A stretch of DNA of 64,000 nt from Oligoflexia bacterium (GTDB lineage: Bacteria; Bdellovibrionota; Bacteriovoracia; Bacteriovoracales; Bacteriovoracaceae): NCBI GenBank assembly GCA_015232355.1, contig JADFZW010000005.1, forward strand, positions 62,001 to 126,000. The letters are read 5' to 3'. The position numbers and the translations under genes were made by a program. The notes under the pieces are model-generated. The model saw nothing but the letters and a program-made list of their open reading frames with translations. It ran no database searches and had not been told where the DNA came from. Below are positions 17,054 through 27,151 of this stretch, one piece after another (position 1 is the stretch's first letter; each line of letters begins with the position of its first letter).

Positions 17054-18265
17054 ATGATTAGAATTTTATCACTGACTCTAATTTCATTAGCTATCACATC
17101 GAGTTCAACTTATATTTGTAGCACATCCTCACAAGCAACCATTACAGATTTAAAATCTAATAATTTACAAGATGCTATTTACCAGGCATTACATTCCAAT
17201 GATCAAAATCAAACATTATCTGCACTAAAATCTATAAGTGAGTACATTAAGTATGCAAACCTAAAAACAGATTTACTAATTAGTGAAATCAATGCCTCCA
17301 ATGAATTTAACGATACCATTCTTATTTTGGGGTCCAGTTATAATTTTATAAAACTAGTTGAGGAGCTATTGCAAATACCAGGAATAAATATTAATCATCA
17401 AAACAAAATGGGTAACACCGCCTTACATTGGGCCATAGAAAATGGTAATTTAGAAATAGTTAAACTTCTATGTTCTCATCCTCAAATAGATCTTAGTATA
17501 AAAAATAATAACAATGAAACAGCGATCACATTAGCACAAAAACCAAATCGATCGAATCTACTTTCAATAATAAGCAATCACTCATCATCAATAAATAAAA
17601 TACGACAATCAAAAAAGGGGCAGCTGCTGAAAGTGCTCAAAAAAAATAAAAGCGATTCTAATTTAGAGCTTGATCCTATTGTTTCTTTAGAGGCAGATAA
17701 AATTATTCTTTCGATTGAAGAGAGTGATCCCATTTATCTACCGCTGTTAAAGAAAATAAAAGAAGATTTTATTAATAATAGAAAATTAAAATGGTATTGG
17801 GAATTGGCGCTAAACTCTGGCAGTAGTGATATTGATCAATGGCCAGATGATTTACAATATCTTGCCGAAATTGATTTATTAATGGCCATAGATACTCCTT
17901 TAACCGACATTGATCTAAATAAAACAAGTCAATTCTCCCAAAGTTCTATTCTAATCAGATCATCATTTCATGGATTCACCAACACCGTAAAAAGATTAAT
18001 TGAAGAGAGTAATTTAAATATTAATTATCGAAGACCCAGAGATGGTCGTCGTGCTTTAGATGCAGCTTTAATAAAAGGAAATTTACAAATTGCTAAGTTG
18101 CTGTTGTCGCGAAAAAATATCGAGGTAAATTATAAAATTTCTTCTGAAAATGATTTCACTCCTCGTGACTATGCTAAAAAAAATAAGTTCTTTGAAATAG
18201 TCACACTCATTGAAAATCATCTACAATTTCAAACAAATCAAACTTCTCGCTCTAAAACACAATAA
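17054..18265 (+). CDS. Exported ankyrin-repeat protein
   Basis: About 403 residues from the ATG at 17054, chosen because GAGG lies 9 nt upstream and the protein then begins directly with a signal peptide (MIRILSLTLISLAITSSS). Two ankyrin blocks are visible: about residues 95-175 (NKMGNTALHWAIENGNLEIVK, LLCSHPQIDLSIKN) and about 305-390 (DGRRALDAALIKGNLQIAKLLL). They are separated by a charged non-ankyrin segment with WYWELAL. Ankyrin repeats bind proteins; in an exported protein the partner would be periplasmic, surface or host/prey. It follows cheX by 43 bp but is probably a separate function. Confidence 0.82.
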   Translation: MIRILSLTLISLAITSSSTYICSTSSQATITDLKSNNLQDAIYQALHSNDQNQTLSALKSISEYIKYANLKTDLLISEINASNEFNDTILILGSSYNFIKLVEELLQIPGININHQNKMGNTALHWAIENGNLEIVKLLCSHPQIDLSIKNNNNETAITLAQKPNRSNLLSIISNHSSSINKIRQSKKGQLLKVLKKNKSDSNLELDPIVSLEADKIILSIEESDPIYLPLLKKIKEDFINNRKLKWYWELALNSGSSDIDQWPDDLQYLAEIDLLMAIDTPLTDIDLNKTSQFSQSSILIRSSFHGFTNTVKRLIEESNLNINYRRPRDGRRALDAALIKGNLQIAKLLLSRKNIEVNYKISSENDFTPRDYAKKNKFFEIVTLIENHLQFQTNQTSRSKTQ

Positions 18266-18436
18266 AACAATAACATTTTTAGCTTTATTAGGAATTTTCT
18301 TCGTAAATAATCCATTTGACAAATTCACCATTGGCCAATATTTTGCAAGTTAATTTTTAAGAATATTGAAGTCGATATAAAAAACAAATTAAGAAACAAT
18401 AATAACCAAGAATAACTTTTAAAGGATTATCAATAA

Positions 18437-21400
18437 ATGAATACTAAAATTATTCCAAACAAGATCTCTACCTTTTTAATTATATTCCCCCTCTTGCACC
18501 TCCTCTTTCTCCTATTTTTAACAATTTCTCTTAATAGCTCTAGTGCTTTAGCAGATGTAAAATGCGATAACGCTAAAAAAAATGCTCTCACCAATTGCTG
18601 TCATAATATCGGAGGTCCAACAAGTAGCTCATCGGCACCACAAAAAGGGCAAGTGACACTGGCCGCCTGTGGTAATATGCCCTCTGTAAAGGTCAGTTGT
18701 GTAAATGTAAATAGTAGCAGCATCGGCGCCAATGGCCAGCAAAAGACCACAACTGAAAATAAAGAACAAACTGATAACAATGTTTCCAGCGCCTGTACTA
18801 ACTCAATTGCCAAGGCAAAACAAGAGTGTGGTATTGCTTCTAACGGCAATATTGATATCGGTAAATGTCCTAATGATGAGAAAGGAACATTCATTACTAC
18901 CGGCATCCCCTGTAAAGATCTTGAAAAATTAAATGAATCTTTAAAAAGTGGTGACTGTTCAATATTAAAAAAATGTTTTTCTAGAGAAGATGGTCTACCT
19001 TCAGGAACTTTATTAAACTGTATTGATGATAGTATCGCTAGTGACATTAAGAAAATCCCTCATGATGGCTGGCGATTAAAACCAGAAGATAGTAGCTTTA
19101 CTCCACCTGTAAATACTCCAACCACTGAAGGATCAACCACACCTAATCCAATTGATATTGGTGTTCCCTTTGCCAGCAATCCAAATACAATCCACAATCC
19201 AGTTGATCCTATGAGAATTTTTGTTCCTGGAAACTTTTTACGTTATTTTGTGGCCAATGCCGGTATTAAAAGTGCGCTCTCTATTTTTCAAAATAAAGTA
19301 ACCAAAGATGGAATTCAAGGTATCCAATGTGATGCTCAAAATTTAAAATGTTCCATAAATCCAATTGCGGCCGTTGATATGCAAGCTATTTTACAAAAAC
19401 CAGGAGTTTTAACTGAAAACTACTCTGTACAAGCAGAAAGACATGATGGTGGCTGGAGATTATTTAATCTTCAAGGTGGCGTTCCAGATGGTATTTGGAT
19501 AACTTGGGATGGAGATATTAGTGTTAGGCCAAGTGAATATATTAAAATTGATTTTGCTCAAAATACACACTTTCAAATTAATCCATTACACGATCCTTTA
19601 AAATTAAATAAAGATAAGAATGGAAATTTTTATCAGACAAAATTAAACAAATTAGATAATAGAGTTTCATATTTTGATCGTTCACACATCTATTACAATC
19701 TAGATCGAGACACATGTAATTCATTAAATAATCGAAGAATAATATGGGATAAAGATCAACATAAATACACTTCAACAGGCAATTCTGGTTCTCCATTAAA
19801 TGGTAACTACCTAACCTATTTGCAACCATATTTTTGCTCTTGTAAAAATGCTAGTAGCACTGGTGCAAATAAAAGAGATAAAGGAAATTTTTGTATCGTT
19901 GATCCATATCCTAGAGAAATAATGGTAGCAGAATTTAATAACCCCAGTATACTTAACAATGCCGACATTGGTGAAAATAATGTGAATAAAATGTATCGCA
20001 ATGAAGTTGTTTGTAACAGCAATAACAACGGAGTTGACCATAGAGTAATTCTAGTCGATACAGGAGATACCTCTCTTAGTTCAAACACTAACCCTGCACC
20101 AATGACTGGAGAAACAAGTTTAAAAACCTTTGCACATAACAATCTAGCTCTTACTAACAGCGAATACGAAACTCTTAAGGCCAATGTATCTCACTTTGGA
20201 TGTAATGGATTAGAGATGTGGAGACAAGATATTGGAGAACAACAAACAGTTAATACCGATAATCTAAGTATGAAAATGGGAGCTAAAGTAACTTCCGCAA
20301 CTGCATTTAAACTTGATACTCATGTACCTCTGGGTGGTGCTAAGGTAACTTTTAATACTGGTCTTTTTAAAGTAAGCATACCTTTCTTTGCTCAAGTCGA
20401 AGATTGGATTCAAAAAAAGGTTGGTAAAATTTTAGGATTCTTATTTAAATGGATTTTAGAATTAATCAGAGTTATCTTGGAATTTATCTTAACTGTTATT
20501 GCTAATATTGCCGGAGTATTTGTTGTAAATCTTCTTCCTGGTAACACTGTAACCATGGATTTTGGATTTCAAAATTTTGATATTCACGCTCTACTTACCC
20601 ATAAGCAAATTCCCGCTAGTGGAGAGATAAAAGAAAAATCTGGAGTAAGCGTTGGTATCAAACGTATTTTATCAAACTACCCTAAAGTTAAATGGGATCT
20701 TTTCTCATTTGATTTCGAAACACCAAAATCTTGTAGTTTTGCTCAAGAAGATAGTTCCATTGCTAAGAGAATAATGAGCTTAATTAGCTGTGCTATTGGA
20801 TCATTCCAAAGTGTAATCACCTATGCCACTCTACCAATTAAGAAATTTATTGCTGAAGATATTTTTGGAATATTTACTAAAGTAAATAATTTGGTAGCAG
20901 GAATTTTTACTGGTATTGAGATGAAATACTTCACTCAGTTAGAGAGTAAAAGTAATATTGCCAGTATGATTGCATCCTCTATGAGAACCGTAATCTTCCA
21001 ACCAGAATATGCTGTTCCTGGAGTAAAAGGTCTCTCTAAAACCACTCCTCCTATCTTCAATAAAATTTGTATGCTCTCTACAGATGCTCAAACTGCTTGT
21101 GCTATCACTCGTGCATTCGTTGGTGGTAACATGACCGCCCCTGGACTGGAGATTCACCGTTTAGGTGCTTCTACTCACTATCGTAGTATGCAAGACTACA
21201 AATCCCCAATAAGCAACTTAGCGTTTCCTACTGTTAGATTTTGTGTAGGTGGCGACTATCCAACAGGTGCACATGATTATACTTTTTCAGATGAATCACG
21301 AACCAAATCATCGCTTGGAACTCCATCTTATTTGCTAAAAGGACTAACAGATTTTACAGAAATAGATCTTACCTATGGAAATGTCCCTCGTACAGATTGG

Positions 21401-21991
21401 AGAAGTCAATGTTCGGCCTTTGCAGATGTTTCTATAAAATCACGAAACTCTATTCGTAGCTCTGAAGGTGGATCATTAAAATTATATGATGTGATTACAG
21501 TGCCTAGTATTCGTACTGATTTACTTTTAAATGAGACTTTTGTTTGTAAAAATTCCGCTAGCTGTAATTTAAATACTAATACTGCTACCGTTAGAAATTG
21601 CGCTAAAACTCCTGGCTGTGATCCTAAACCCCTTGAAGAAAAAGTTTCACCAATTAGATATAGGGCCGAATTAACTGTTTGTTCTATGTTAGGAGATATT
21701 TGGTATAGAGAATGTCCAATTGGCGGTGGACTCAGTGCTTGCGACAATAGCGGAATAGTATTTGGCAATTTACTGCAAAAATATGCTCTTCCAATCTCCA
21801 ATGCTTCAACAGTTTTTAATTCTATTGTAAATACTGCTTGCAAAAAAATGGGTGAAGATTGCAAACCTATCTTATCGGCCTTGAACAATGTTGGAAACTT
21901 TGCTAAAAATTGTTTAGTAATGCTAAAAAATAATGATCTTGAAGTTCCAACTACTATGGCGCCAAATAAGATTCCTGCTTCACTAAAATAA
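18437..21991 (+). CDS. Very large exported Cys-rich protein, unknown function
   Basis: 1184 residues. A long signal peptide (hydrophobic FLIIFPLLHLLFLLFL, cut after ALA near residue 40) is followed by roughly 36 Cys spread along the chain, implying many disulfides outside the cytoplasm. A strongly hydrophobic helix pair (about 670-705, FKWILELIRVILEFIL and an AGVFVVNLLPG segment) could insert in a membrane. A Trp/Gly-rich part (GGWRLFNLQGG, DGIWITWDGD) lies near 335-360, and Cys pairs cluster again at 1030-1140. AAAGGA lies about 10 nt before the ATG. No family is recognised. Conjugation-type Cys-rich outer-membrane proteins were considered, but no motif supports that. Confidence 0.8.
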   Translation: MNTKIIPNKISTFLIIFPLLHLLFLLFLTISLNSSSALADVKCDNAKKNALTNCCHNIGGPTSSSSAPQKGQVTLAACGNMPSVKVSCVNVNSSSIGANGQQKTTTENKEQTDNNVSSACTNSIAKAKQECGIASNGNIDIGKCPNDEKGTFITTGIPCKDLEKLNESLKSGDCSILKKCFSREDGLPSGTLLNCIDDSIASDIKKIPHDGWRLKPEDSSFTPPVNTPTTEGSTTPNPIDIGVPFASNPNTIHNPVDPMRIFVPGNFLRYFVANAGIKSALSIFQNKVTKDGIQGIQCDAQNLKCSINPIAAVDMQAILQKPGVLTENYSVQAERHDGGWRLFNLQGGVPDGIWITWDGDISVRPSEYIKIDFAQNTHFQINPLHDPLKLNKDKNGNFYQTKLNKLDNRVSYFDRSHIYYNLDRDTCNSLNNRRIIWDKDQHKYTSTGNSGSPLNGNYLTYLQPYFCSCKNASSTGANKRDKGNFCIVDPYPREIMVAEFNNPSILNNADIGENNVNKMYRNEVVCNSNNNGVDHRVILVDTGDTSLSSNTNPAPMTGETSLKTFAHNNLALTNSEYETLKANVSHFGCNGLEMWRQDIGEQQTVNTDNLSMKMGAKVTSATAFKLDTHVPLGGAKVTFNTGLFKVSIPFFAQVEDWIQKKVGKILGFLFKWILELIRVILEFILTVIANIAGVFVVNLLPGNTVTMDFGFQNFDIHALLTHKQIPASGEIKEKSGVSVGIKRILSNYPKVKWDLFSFDFETPKSCSFAQEDSSIAKRIMSLISCAIGSFQSVITYATLPIKKFIAEDIFGIFTKVNNLVAGIFTGIEMKYFTQLESKSNIASMIASSMRTVIFQPEYAVPGVKGLSKTTPPIFNKICMLSTDAQTACAITRAFVGGNMTAPGLEIHRLGASTHYRSMQDYKSPISNLAFPTVRFCVGGDYPTGAHDYTFSDESRTKSSLGTPSYLLKGLTDFTEIDLTYGNVPRTDWRSQCSAFADVSIKSRNSIRSSEGGSLKLYDVITVPSIRTDLLLNETFVCKNSASCNLNTNTATVRNCAKTPGCDPKPLEEKVSPIRYRAELTVCSMLGDIWYRECPIGGGLSACDNSGIVFGNLLQKYALPISNASTVFNSIVNTACKKMGEDCKPILSALNNVGNFAKNCLVMLKNNDLEVPTTMAPNKIPASLK

Positions 21992-22350
21992 AAGCGAAAA
22001 ACAAAAGCAAAATAAAAAAATTGTAACTGCTCACACCCTTCGACCTTCAACTTTCATCAAGATGCTGTTAGCTTCACAACTGTTGCCCATTCCGGATTCC
22101 GGTGCCACTTTACAGGACAATTGCATCTAATGCTCTATGATCTTTTAAAATGCCAACTTTTTTGGTCATTATATATCTATATATTCTATCTATTACTTAG
22201 ATCAAATAAGTAATTATCGAAAACTCCAGCAATCCCATTTTTTTTTACAAAATAAATTAATTAAAAAAGAAAATATAAAATATAATCGTTATATTATTTC
22301 ATTAAAAATTAATAATTAATAATTAATAATTAAATGTGCAAAGGAAATCT
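21992..22350. other. Intergenic region with a GC-rich island and AT repeats
   Basis: 359 bp. Positions about 22060-22130 are far richer in GC than the flanks. Read on the minus strand they contain an open stretch encoding VKWHRNPEWATVVKLTAS before a stop, which looks like a decayed or foreign fragment. At 22308-22333, a 7-bp unit ATTAATA is repeated 3.7 times just before the ribosome site of the next gene. Confidence 0.5.
22308..22333. repeat. 7-bp tandem repeat (ATTAATA)n upstream of a phosphodiesterase-like gene
   Basis: Three full and one partial copy end 8 bp before the AAAGGAAA ribosome site. Copy-number change would shift promoter-to-start or promoter-box spacing, so it could modulate expression. 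Confidence 0.7.
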
Positions 22351-25125
22351 ATGAATAAAACTAATAACCATTATAAAGTTTCAAAAAAAATATTTAAACC
22401 GATAGTTATTATTACTTTTGCTATCACTATCATTACATCTTTTATGTCTTTTATATCTTTTCTAGGTGGGTACAAAGCTTTCGCCAGCAGTGAAATTTAT
22501 AGAACTGATAGTGGTGTAGAAAAAAACAAACACGTTGAACTCATTCATCTAGATGGTATCCACTCTGGATTAATAGAATCAATGTTAAAGAGTGGACAAC
22601 TACCTACTATTAGCAAAATTCTTGAACATGGAAAAAGTTCATTTGAGGTATCTACTGTTGATAAATCTGAGACTATGAAAGTAGTCCTCTCATATTTAAG
22701 TTCAAAAATTGAAAGTGATGTGGTCGGTTGGTGGCAATTCAATAGAGATAAATTACAATTTAAAAATTTCTGGATCGAACCTATGGATCTTGTTACCTAT
22801 GCTCTCGGATTAGAATTTCCTCGATATCCAACCATTTATGATTATCTAAATGATAAAGGACATAATCTAATTGCTGGTTTTAGCTTACATCGTAGAGGAG
22901 TTCCTTTTAAAAATTATGGTCGTGCTTATTATGAAGGAGTCTGTGCTGTATATAACGATAATTGTCCTAAGCAAGCACGAGCAACCATGGATGATACCAT
23001 TCGTATTTTAAAGAGAAATGTTGAAGATGCAAATTGTGGAAAAGGAGTTTTGCCCGTATTGAACACTTCCCTTCTTGCAACTGCTGATGAATTTATTCAT
23101 TTAGATGGTGTCTTTTCCGAAGATAAGGAAATAGAAAAAAATAAAGGGTATTACTGTTTAGAGAGGGCCAGTAAAGATAAAAGAGAGAGTGATCCAATGG
23201 AGCCATACTTTAGTGAACTGGATGAGCTCGCTTCAAAACATCTATTTGGCAATATTAGTTACCCTCAAAAATTTGACAAATATTTTAGTAAAATAGAATG
23301 GGAAAATAGTTTAGAATCAACATTTAGCAAACATCCTATCTCTAAAAAAATATGCCTACAATTACCACTTATAGAGGGAACTTCAGATTCAAGTGCACTT
23401 GATAAAAATTCCACGCTAGGTGGAATTTCTAAAAAATATGCTACACCAAGAAGTGTACTTGCTATGATCTTTGTTGATCTTCAACTTGAACGTCTAGTTG
23501 AAACATTAAAGGAGACTAAATTATTTGATAAAACACTATTTGTAATATTTGGTGATCATGGAATGGGTGATACAAAAAAAATGATGATTGATCCTAAGAA
23601 CAGATATTTTGATTCTAAACTTAACAAAGATTCCATTCCTATGCCATTTATAAATTATTTAAGCAAAAACATGGGACTAGAAACTGCAATCAATACTGAA
23701 AATTTATCTGCTACTCCCAAAAAACTTATTGGTATTGACGATGCAACTGTTCCCCAAGAATTAGTGGCCACATATAAAAATATAAATAACTGGCAATCAG
23801 AAGAGATAAAGTCCATTGTAAAGGATGCAAATGAATGGGCCAATAAATTTTTTCAAGATGCCAAGACCATTATCACTAATGGAGTTAAAGGAAAATATCA
23901 AGATTCATTATGGCCTGCTTATGTAGGTCCTATCTATTATTTAGTTGGTACTATCATTGATAAAAAAATTGATGAGAAAGTGGCCTCTGGACTTGATGCT
24001 TATAAAGATAGAATTATCGATGTATTCACCAAATTTTATTTAAGAGGCATACCTAAATATGTTGAAGAAGAACATAAGGGATTAAAAAAATTTTATGATC
24101 AACATGTAAGAGTAATTTATGGTGGTGGTGCCAGAAATAATTTAGAAATTTTCATTCCTAGTAAAAATAACAGTAGTAGTAGCAATGATGGTAATCTAAG
24201 TTGGAGTGATAAGAGACCATCTTATGAAGAGATTTTAAATTATAAAATTGATCAGAATAAATCCTTAATCAATTCACTCAAAGAAAATCCTGGTGTTGGT
24301 TTAATTTTCATTCGTAGAGAAAATGGTGAAATTTCTAGTAGTAATGAATTAGAAAAAGACATGCATATAGATATAATGGATCGCTTTGATAATAAAAGTA
24401 CTATAACTGTAAAAAAAGATCAAATGAATGGTGAACTGCACTTCTCATATAAAGTTATAAACAATCAAGATCCCCTTGGTTATATAAAAGATAGCGTATT
24501 AGAAAAAGATTTACCGCAAGAAGGAACTTACAGTCAGTGGAATGATTTAAGTATTAATAAAAAACACTATTATCACAATGTTGTTGCTGGTATCGGATCT
24601 CTTCTCTATTCCAACAATCCGGCCCTAGGAGATATACTCGCAATGCGCTCACAAGGTTGGGGTTTTGGAGAAAATAATGGTGGCCATGGTGGAATTCATC
24701 GAGAGGAAAAATTAACTTTTCTAGGAATTGCAGGCCCTGAAGTACAAAAAGGTGATGGTAAACTTATGTCTAAAGATAAGGATGGTAACGTTACTAATCC
24801 TACACTATTAGATATTGCTCCAACTATTCTTAATTGGCTCAACTATGGGCCTAATGCTTTAACTGATTTTTCTCGAAAAGGATTTAAAGAATATTTAAAT
24901 AAATGGGTAGCAGGTCAAAAAGATGATATCGTAAATAACTATAACGATATGGAAGAGATTACAAAAATATTAAACTCACTTGGAATTGGAAAGATCAACT
25001 TGTCAGAATTAAAATCATCAATTTGTCGTCTATTTCAATTTATGCCTGATAAAGCACCAAATAATCTTCCAGATTTTAATAAATGTCATCAAGATGGAAA
25101 TAAATTTATTTTGGGTGAAAAATAG
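22351..25125 (+). CDS. Exported alkaline-phosphatase-superfamily enzyme (phosphodiesterase/sulfatase-like)
   Basis: About 924 residues from the ATG at 22351, 4 nt after AAAGGA; an in-frame GTG at 22336 lies upstream of that ribosome site. An N-terminal signal sequence (about 14-45, ending YKAFA) directs export. Superfamily metal-site motifs are IHLDGIHSG near the start, FVIFGDHGMGD near the middle, and NGGHGGIHREE about 780-790, followed by FLGIAGPEV and DIAPTILNWL. This order is that of type I phosphodiesterase/nucleotide pyrophosphatases and sulfatases. The nucleophile was not pinned; a Ser/Thr in STVDKSET is possible. It is about twice the usual size, with a long insertion between the two metal motifs. 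The substrate is unknown. Confidence 0.8.
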   Translation: MNKTNNHYKVSKKIFKPIVIITFAITIITSFMSFISFLGGYKAFASSEIYRTDSGVEKNKHVELIHLDGIHSGLIESMLKSGQLPTISKILEHGKSSFEVSTVDKSETMKVVLSYLSSKIESDVVGWWQFNRDKLQFKNFWIEPMDLVTYALGLEFPRYPTIYDYLNDKGHNLIAGFSLHRRGVPFKNYGRAYYEGVCAVYNDNCPKQARATMDDTIRILKRNVEDANCGKGVLPVLNTSLLATADEFIHLDGVFSEDKEIEKNKGYYCLERASKDKRESDPMEPYFSELDELASKHLFGNISYPQKFDKYFSKIEWENSLESTFSKHPISKKICLQLPLIEGTSDSSALDKNSTLGGISKKYATPRSVLAMIFVDLQLERLVETLKETKLFDKTLFVIFGDHGMGDTKKMMIDPKNRYFDSKLNKDSIPMPFINYLSKNMGLETAINTENLSATPKKLIGIDDATVPQELVATYKNINNWQSEEIKSIVKDANEWANKFFQDAKTIITNGVKGKYQDSLWPAYVGPIYYLVGTIIDKKIDEKVASGLDAYKDRIIDVFTKFYLRGIPKYVEEEHKGLKKFYDQHVRVIYGGGARNNLEIFIPSKNNSSSSNDGNLSWSDKRPSYEEILNYKIDQNKSLINSLKENPGVGLIFIRRENGEISSSNELEKDMHIDIMDRFDNKSTITVKKDQMNGELHFSYKVINNQDPLGYIKDSVLEKDLPQEGTYSQWNDLSINKKHYYHNVVAGIGSLLYSNNPALGDILAMRSQGWGFGENNGGHGGIHREEKLTFLGIAGPEVQKGDGKLMSKDKDGNVTNPTLLDIAPTILNWLNYGPNALTDFSRKGFKEYLNKWVAGQKDDIVNNYNDMEEITKILNSLGIGKINLSELKSSICRLFQFMPDKAPNNLPDFNKCHQDGNKFILGEK

Positions 25126-25150
25126 GAGCGATATGTTTAACAGTTAACAA

Positions 25151-25174
25151 TTAACAATTACAATAAATTGTTAA
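25151..25174. terminator. AT-rich hairpin between convergent genes
   Basis: TTAACAATT (25151-25159) pairs with AATTGTTAA (25166-25174). It lies where the phosphodiesterase-like gene meets the S41 protease gene and overlaps the protease stop codon. It is preceded by further TTAACAATT copies, so it may be a slippage product rather than a functional terminator. Confidence 0.3.
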
Positions 25175-26969
25175 TACTCTCGTTAATCTTCTTTGCATAA
25201 CCTTGAAAATTACTTTTTAGATCATCAACTGTAATTTTATATTCAATATCTGGTTTTACCCCTAGGTTTTCAATTGGATTATTATCAATTCTTTTTGCAT
25301 GAGATCCTGTAAAAGTAAAATATTCTAATCCAAAGATATTTGGATATGATAAACCGTTAATGTATCCACCAGCACCAGCAGTACGTGTTCCTAAAATAGT
25401 TACTCGTTTGTTATCTTGGAGTATCGCTGGGAAAAAATCTCCTCCTGAAAAATCAAGATTGTTGATTAAAAGTAAAATTGGCTTAGTGTAACGAGTATCA
25501 CTATTGGCAGTAATTCTATCAATTCCAAAAAATGGATTAGCATCAGTTAATGTTTTTCCTTTGTTGTATTCTGCAATCATGTGACGAAAATAATCTCTTA
25601 CACCTTCTACAAATTGATAATTGATAGGATATCCACCTAAATCACTACCAATCATCTTTTGCATTGAACTTTCATCAGTGATCTTATCTAAAAAATCCAG
25701 TGTGAGTTGAGCATCGTAAACATTAAAAGCATTTATTACCTCTCGCTCTTTAGGAACAATCATGGACTCATCTGAAAGAAGAGATAGTAAACCATAAAGA
25801 TAGAATATACTTCCTCCAGGATTATTTATTTGATCAATTACTATTCCATCAGTTAATGTGTTAAATTTTGCAATGATATCTTTAAATGCGGAAACATGCC
25901 CACTCCATCCCATGTAGTGTGGAATTCGAACATATCCAATAAATTTATTTTTTTCATTCTTATATATATAAGCATAGAATGGATTTTTAGTAGTATCGCT
26001 TTCCCAAATCTTTGTTCCTAAATCAGGTATATAACTTTTAGTTGCTCCAATTTGCATTGGGTTTTCAACATTTCTATTTCCCATCCACAACATCGAACTT
26101 TTATTAGTCATACGTTTTAAAATATTTTTTCCTTCATTATCAATATTTTGTTGATCGATTTCACGAAATAGTGGAGCATATCCCGCAGTGATTGGATTGC
26201 TATTAAATTTAAGATTTTTTTCTAAACATGAATAATCGATTCTTTCTGCTCTATAACTCCAAGTTAATTGATAATTATAAATCTTTTCACTTCCACTCTT
26301 TTTCACTCCAATGGTTATTGGCCCTTGAGGAATTGAGGATGGAGCAGACTCTCCTCTTCGTGAAGTAAGAGCAAGTGCTGCTAGAGCAAGATTGGTTTCA
26401 TCGTTACCATTGGTTATCTCTTTTTTTAAACGTGAAATCTCCTCTGAAACTGGTCTATCTGCAAAGTTTACTATTTCATCTCCCACTGATGCTGGAAATT
26501 GTGATGAAGGTAATTTTGAGCGATCAATGTATGAGATAAAAAACTTTCCATCAATTGGCATTACTTGAAAAGGAAGCGAGGCCATTTCAGTAGATAAAAA
26601 GGCAAAACCCACGTGATAGTCCATTGTCCCATTAAAAAGATCGCGAAGTATTCTTTGATACTCTTTAATCGAAAGTTTGGGTTTGGCCAAAACCCTATCT
26701 TTTGCTTTCTTTATCTCTTCATCTATATCCCATCCAGCATAAGTTTTTTTCCATTCAGCAGGAGCATAATTATATTTAAAAGTTAGATGTATAAAATCTA
26801 GATTTTGTAACATCTTCTCTTGCAAAACAGAGGGAACAGAGGGAACAGTAGGAACGGTTGGCGTTGTTGGGTCTTGAGCATATACAAATTTTGTAAATGC
26901 TAATGTAATAATAAAGATATCCATCATGATAACAAAAAGTAAAAAATGATTTTTAAGATAGTTCGACAT
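25158..26969 (-). CDS. Exported S41-family serine protease, CPAF-like
   Basis: 603 residues with a signal sequence (hydrophobic 9-30, cut near VYA-QD). A Pro-Thr-Val repeat linker follows (35-48), then a PDZ-like part (VGDEIVNFADRPV) and the tail-specific protease fold with IDQINNPGGS and TRTAGAGGY. A His in TMDYHVGFAF (H119), a Ser in LDFSGGDFF (S508) and a Glu in NPIENLGV (E567) match the chlamydial CPAF triad as I recall it (H105, S499, E558). The Ser-Glu spacing of 59 is identical. AAGGAG lies 7 nt before the ATG. It acts outside the cytoplasm; substrates are unknown. S41 membership is sure; the CPAF subgroup is likely. Confidence 0.88.
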   Translation of the reverse strand: MSNYLKNHFLLFVIMMDIFIITLAFTKFVYAQDPTTPTVPTVPSVPSVLQEKMLQNLDFIHLTFKYNYAPAEWKKTYAGWDIDEEIKKAKDRVLAKPKLSIKEYQRILRDLFNGTMDYHVGFAFLSTEMASLPFQVMPIDGKFFISYIDRSKLPSSQFPASVGDEIVNFADRPVSEEISRLKKEITNGNDETNLALAALALTSRRGESAPSSIPQGPITIGVKKSGSEKIYNYQLTWSYRAERIDYSCLEKNLKFNSNPITAGYAPLFREIDQQNIDNEGKNILKRMTNKSSMLWMGNRNVENPMQIGATKSYIPDLGTKIWESDTTKNPFYAYIYKNEKNKFIGYVRIPHYMGWSGHVSAFKDIIAKFNTLTDGIVIDQINNPGGSIFYLYGLLSLLSDESMIVPKEREVINAFNVYDAQLTLDFLDKITDESSMQKMIGSDLGGYPINYQFVEGVRDYFRHMIAEYNKGKTLTDANPFFGIDRITANSDTRYTKPILLLINNLDFSGGDFFPAILQDNKRVTILGTRTAGAGGYINGLSYPNIFGLEYFTFTGSHAKRIDNNPIENLGVKPDIEYKITVDDLKSNFQGYAKKINESINNLL

Positions 26970-27151
26970 AACAATTCTCCTTAAAGAAAGTTAAATAAAT
27001 AAAATAAAAAAATAAAATTTCTGATCAGTTATTTTATTTCTTAAGGAGCAAGTATGATGCCAATTTTTTTATAGGTTTTTTATATGTTTTTATATAAAGG
27101 TGTGCATTTTTTTATACATCTGTGTATCATTGATTCTTTTATTGATTCTTT

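Noticed and set aside
21406..22050. 214-residue frame antisense to the 1184-residue gene
   Set aside because: Lies almost entirely opposite a convincing signal-peptide gene; hydrophobic composition is that of a mirrored frame.
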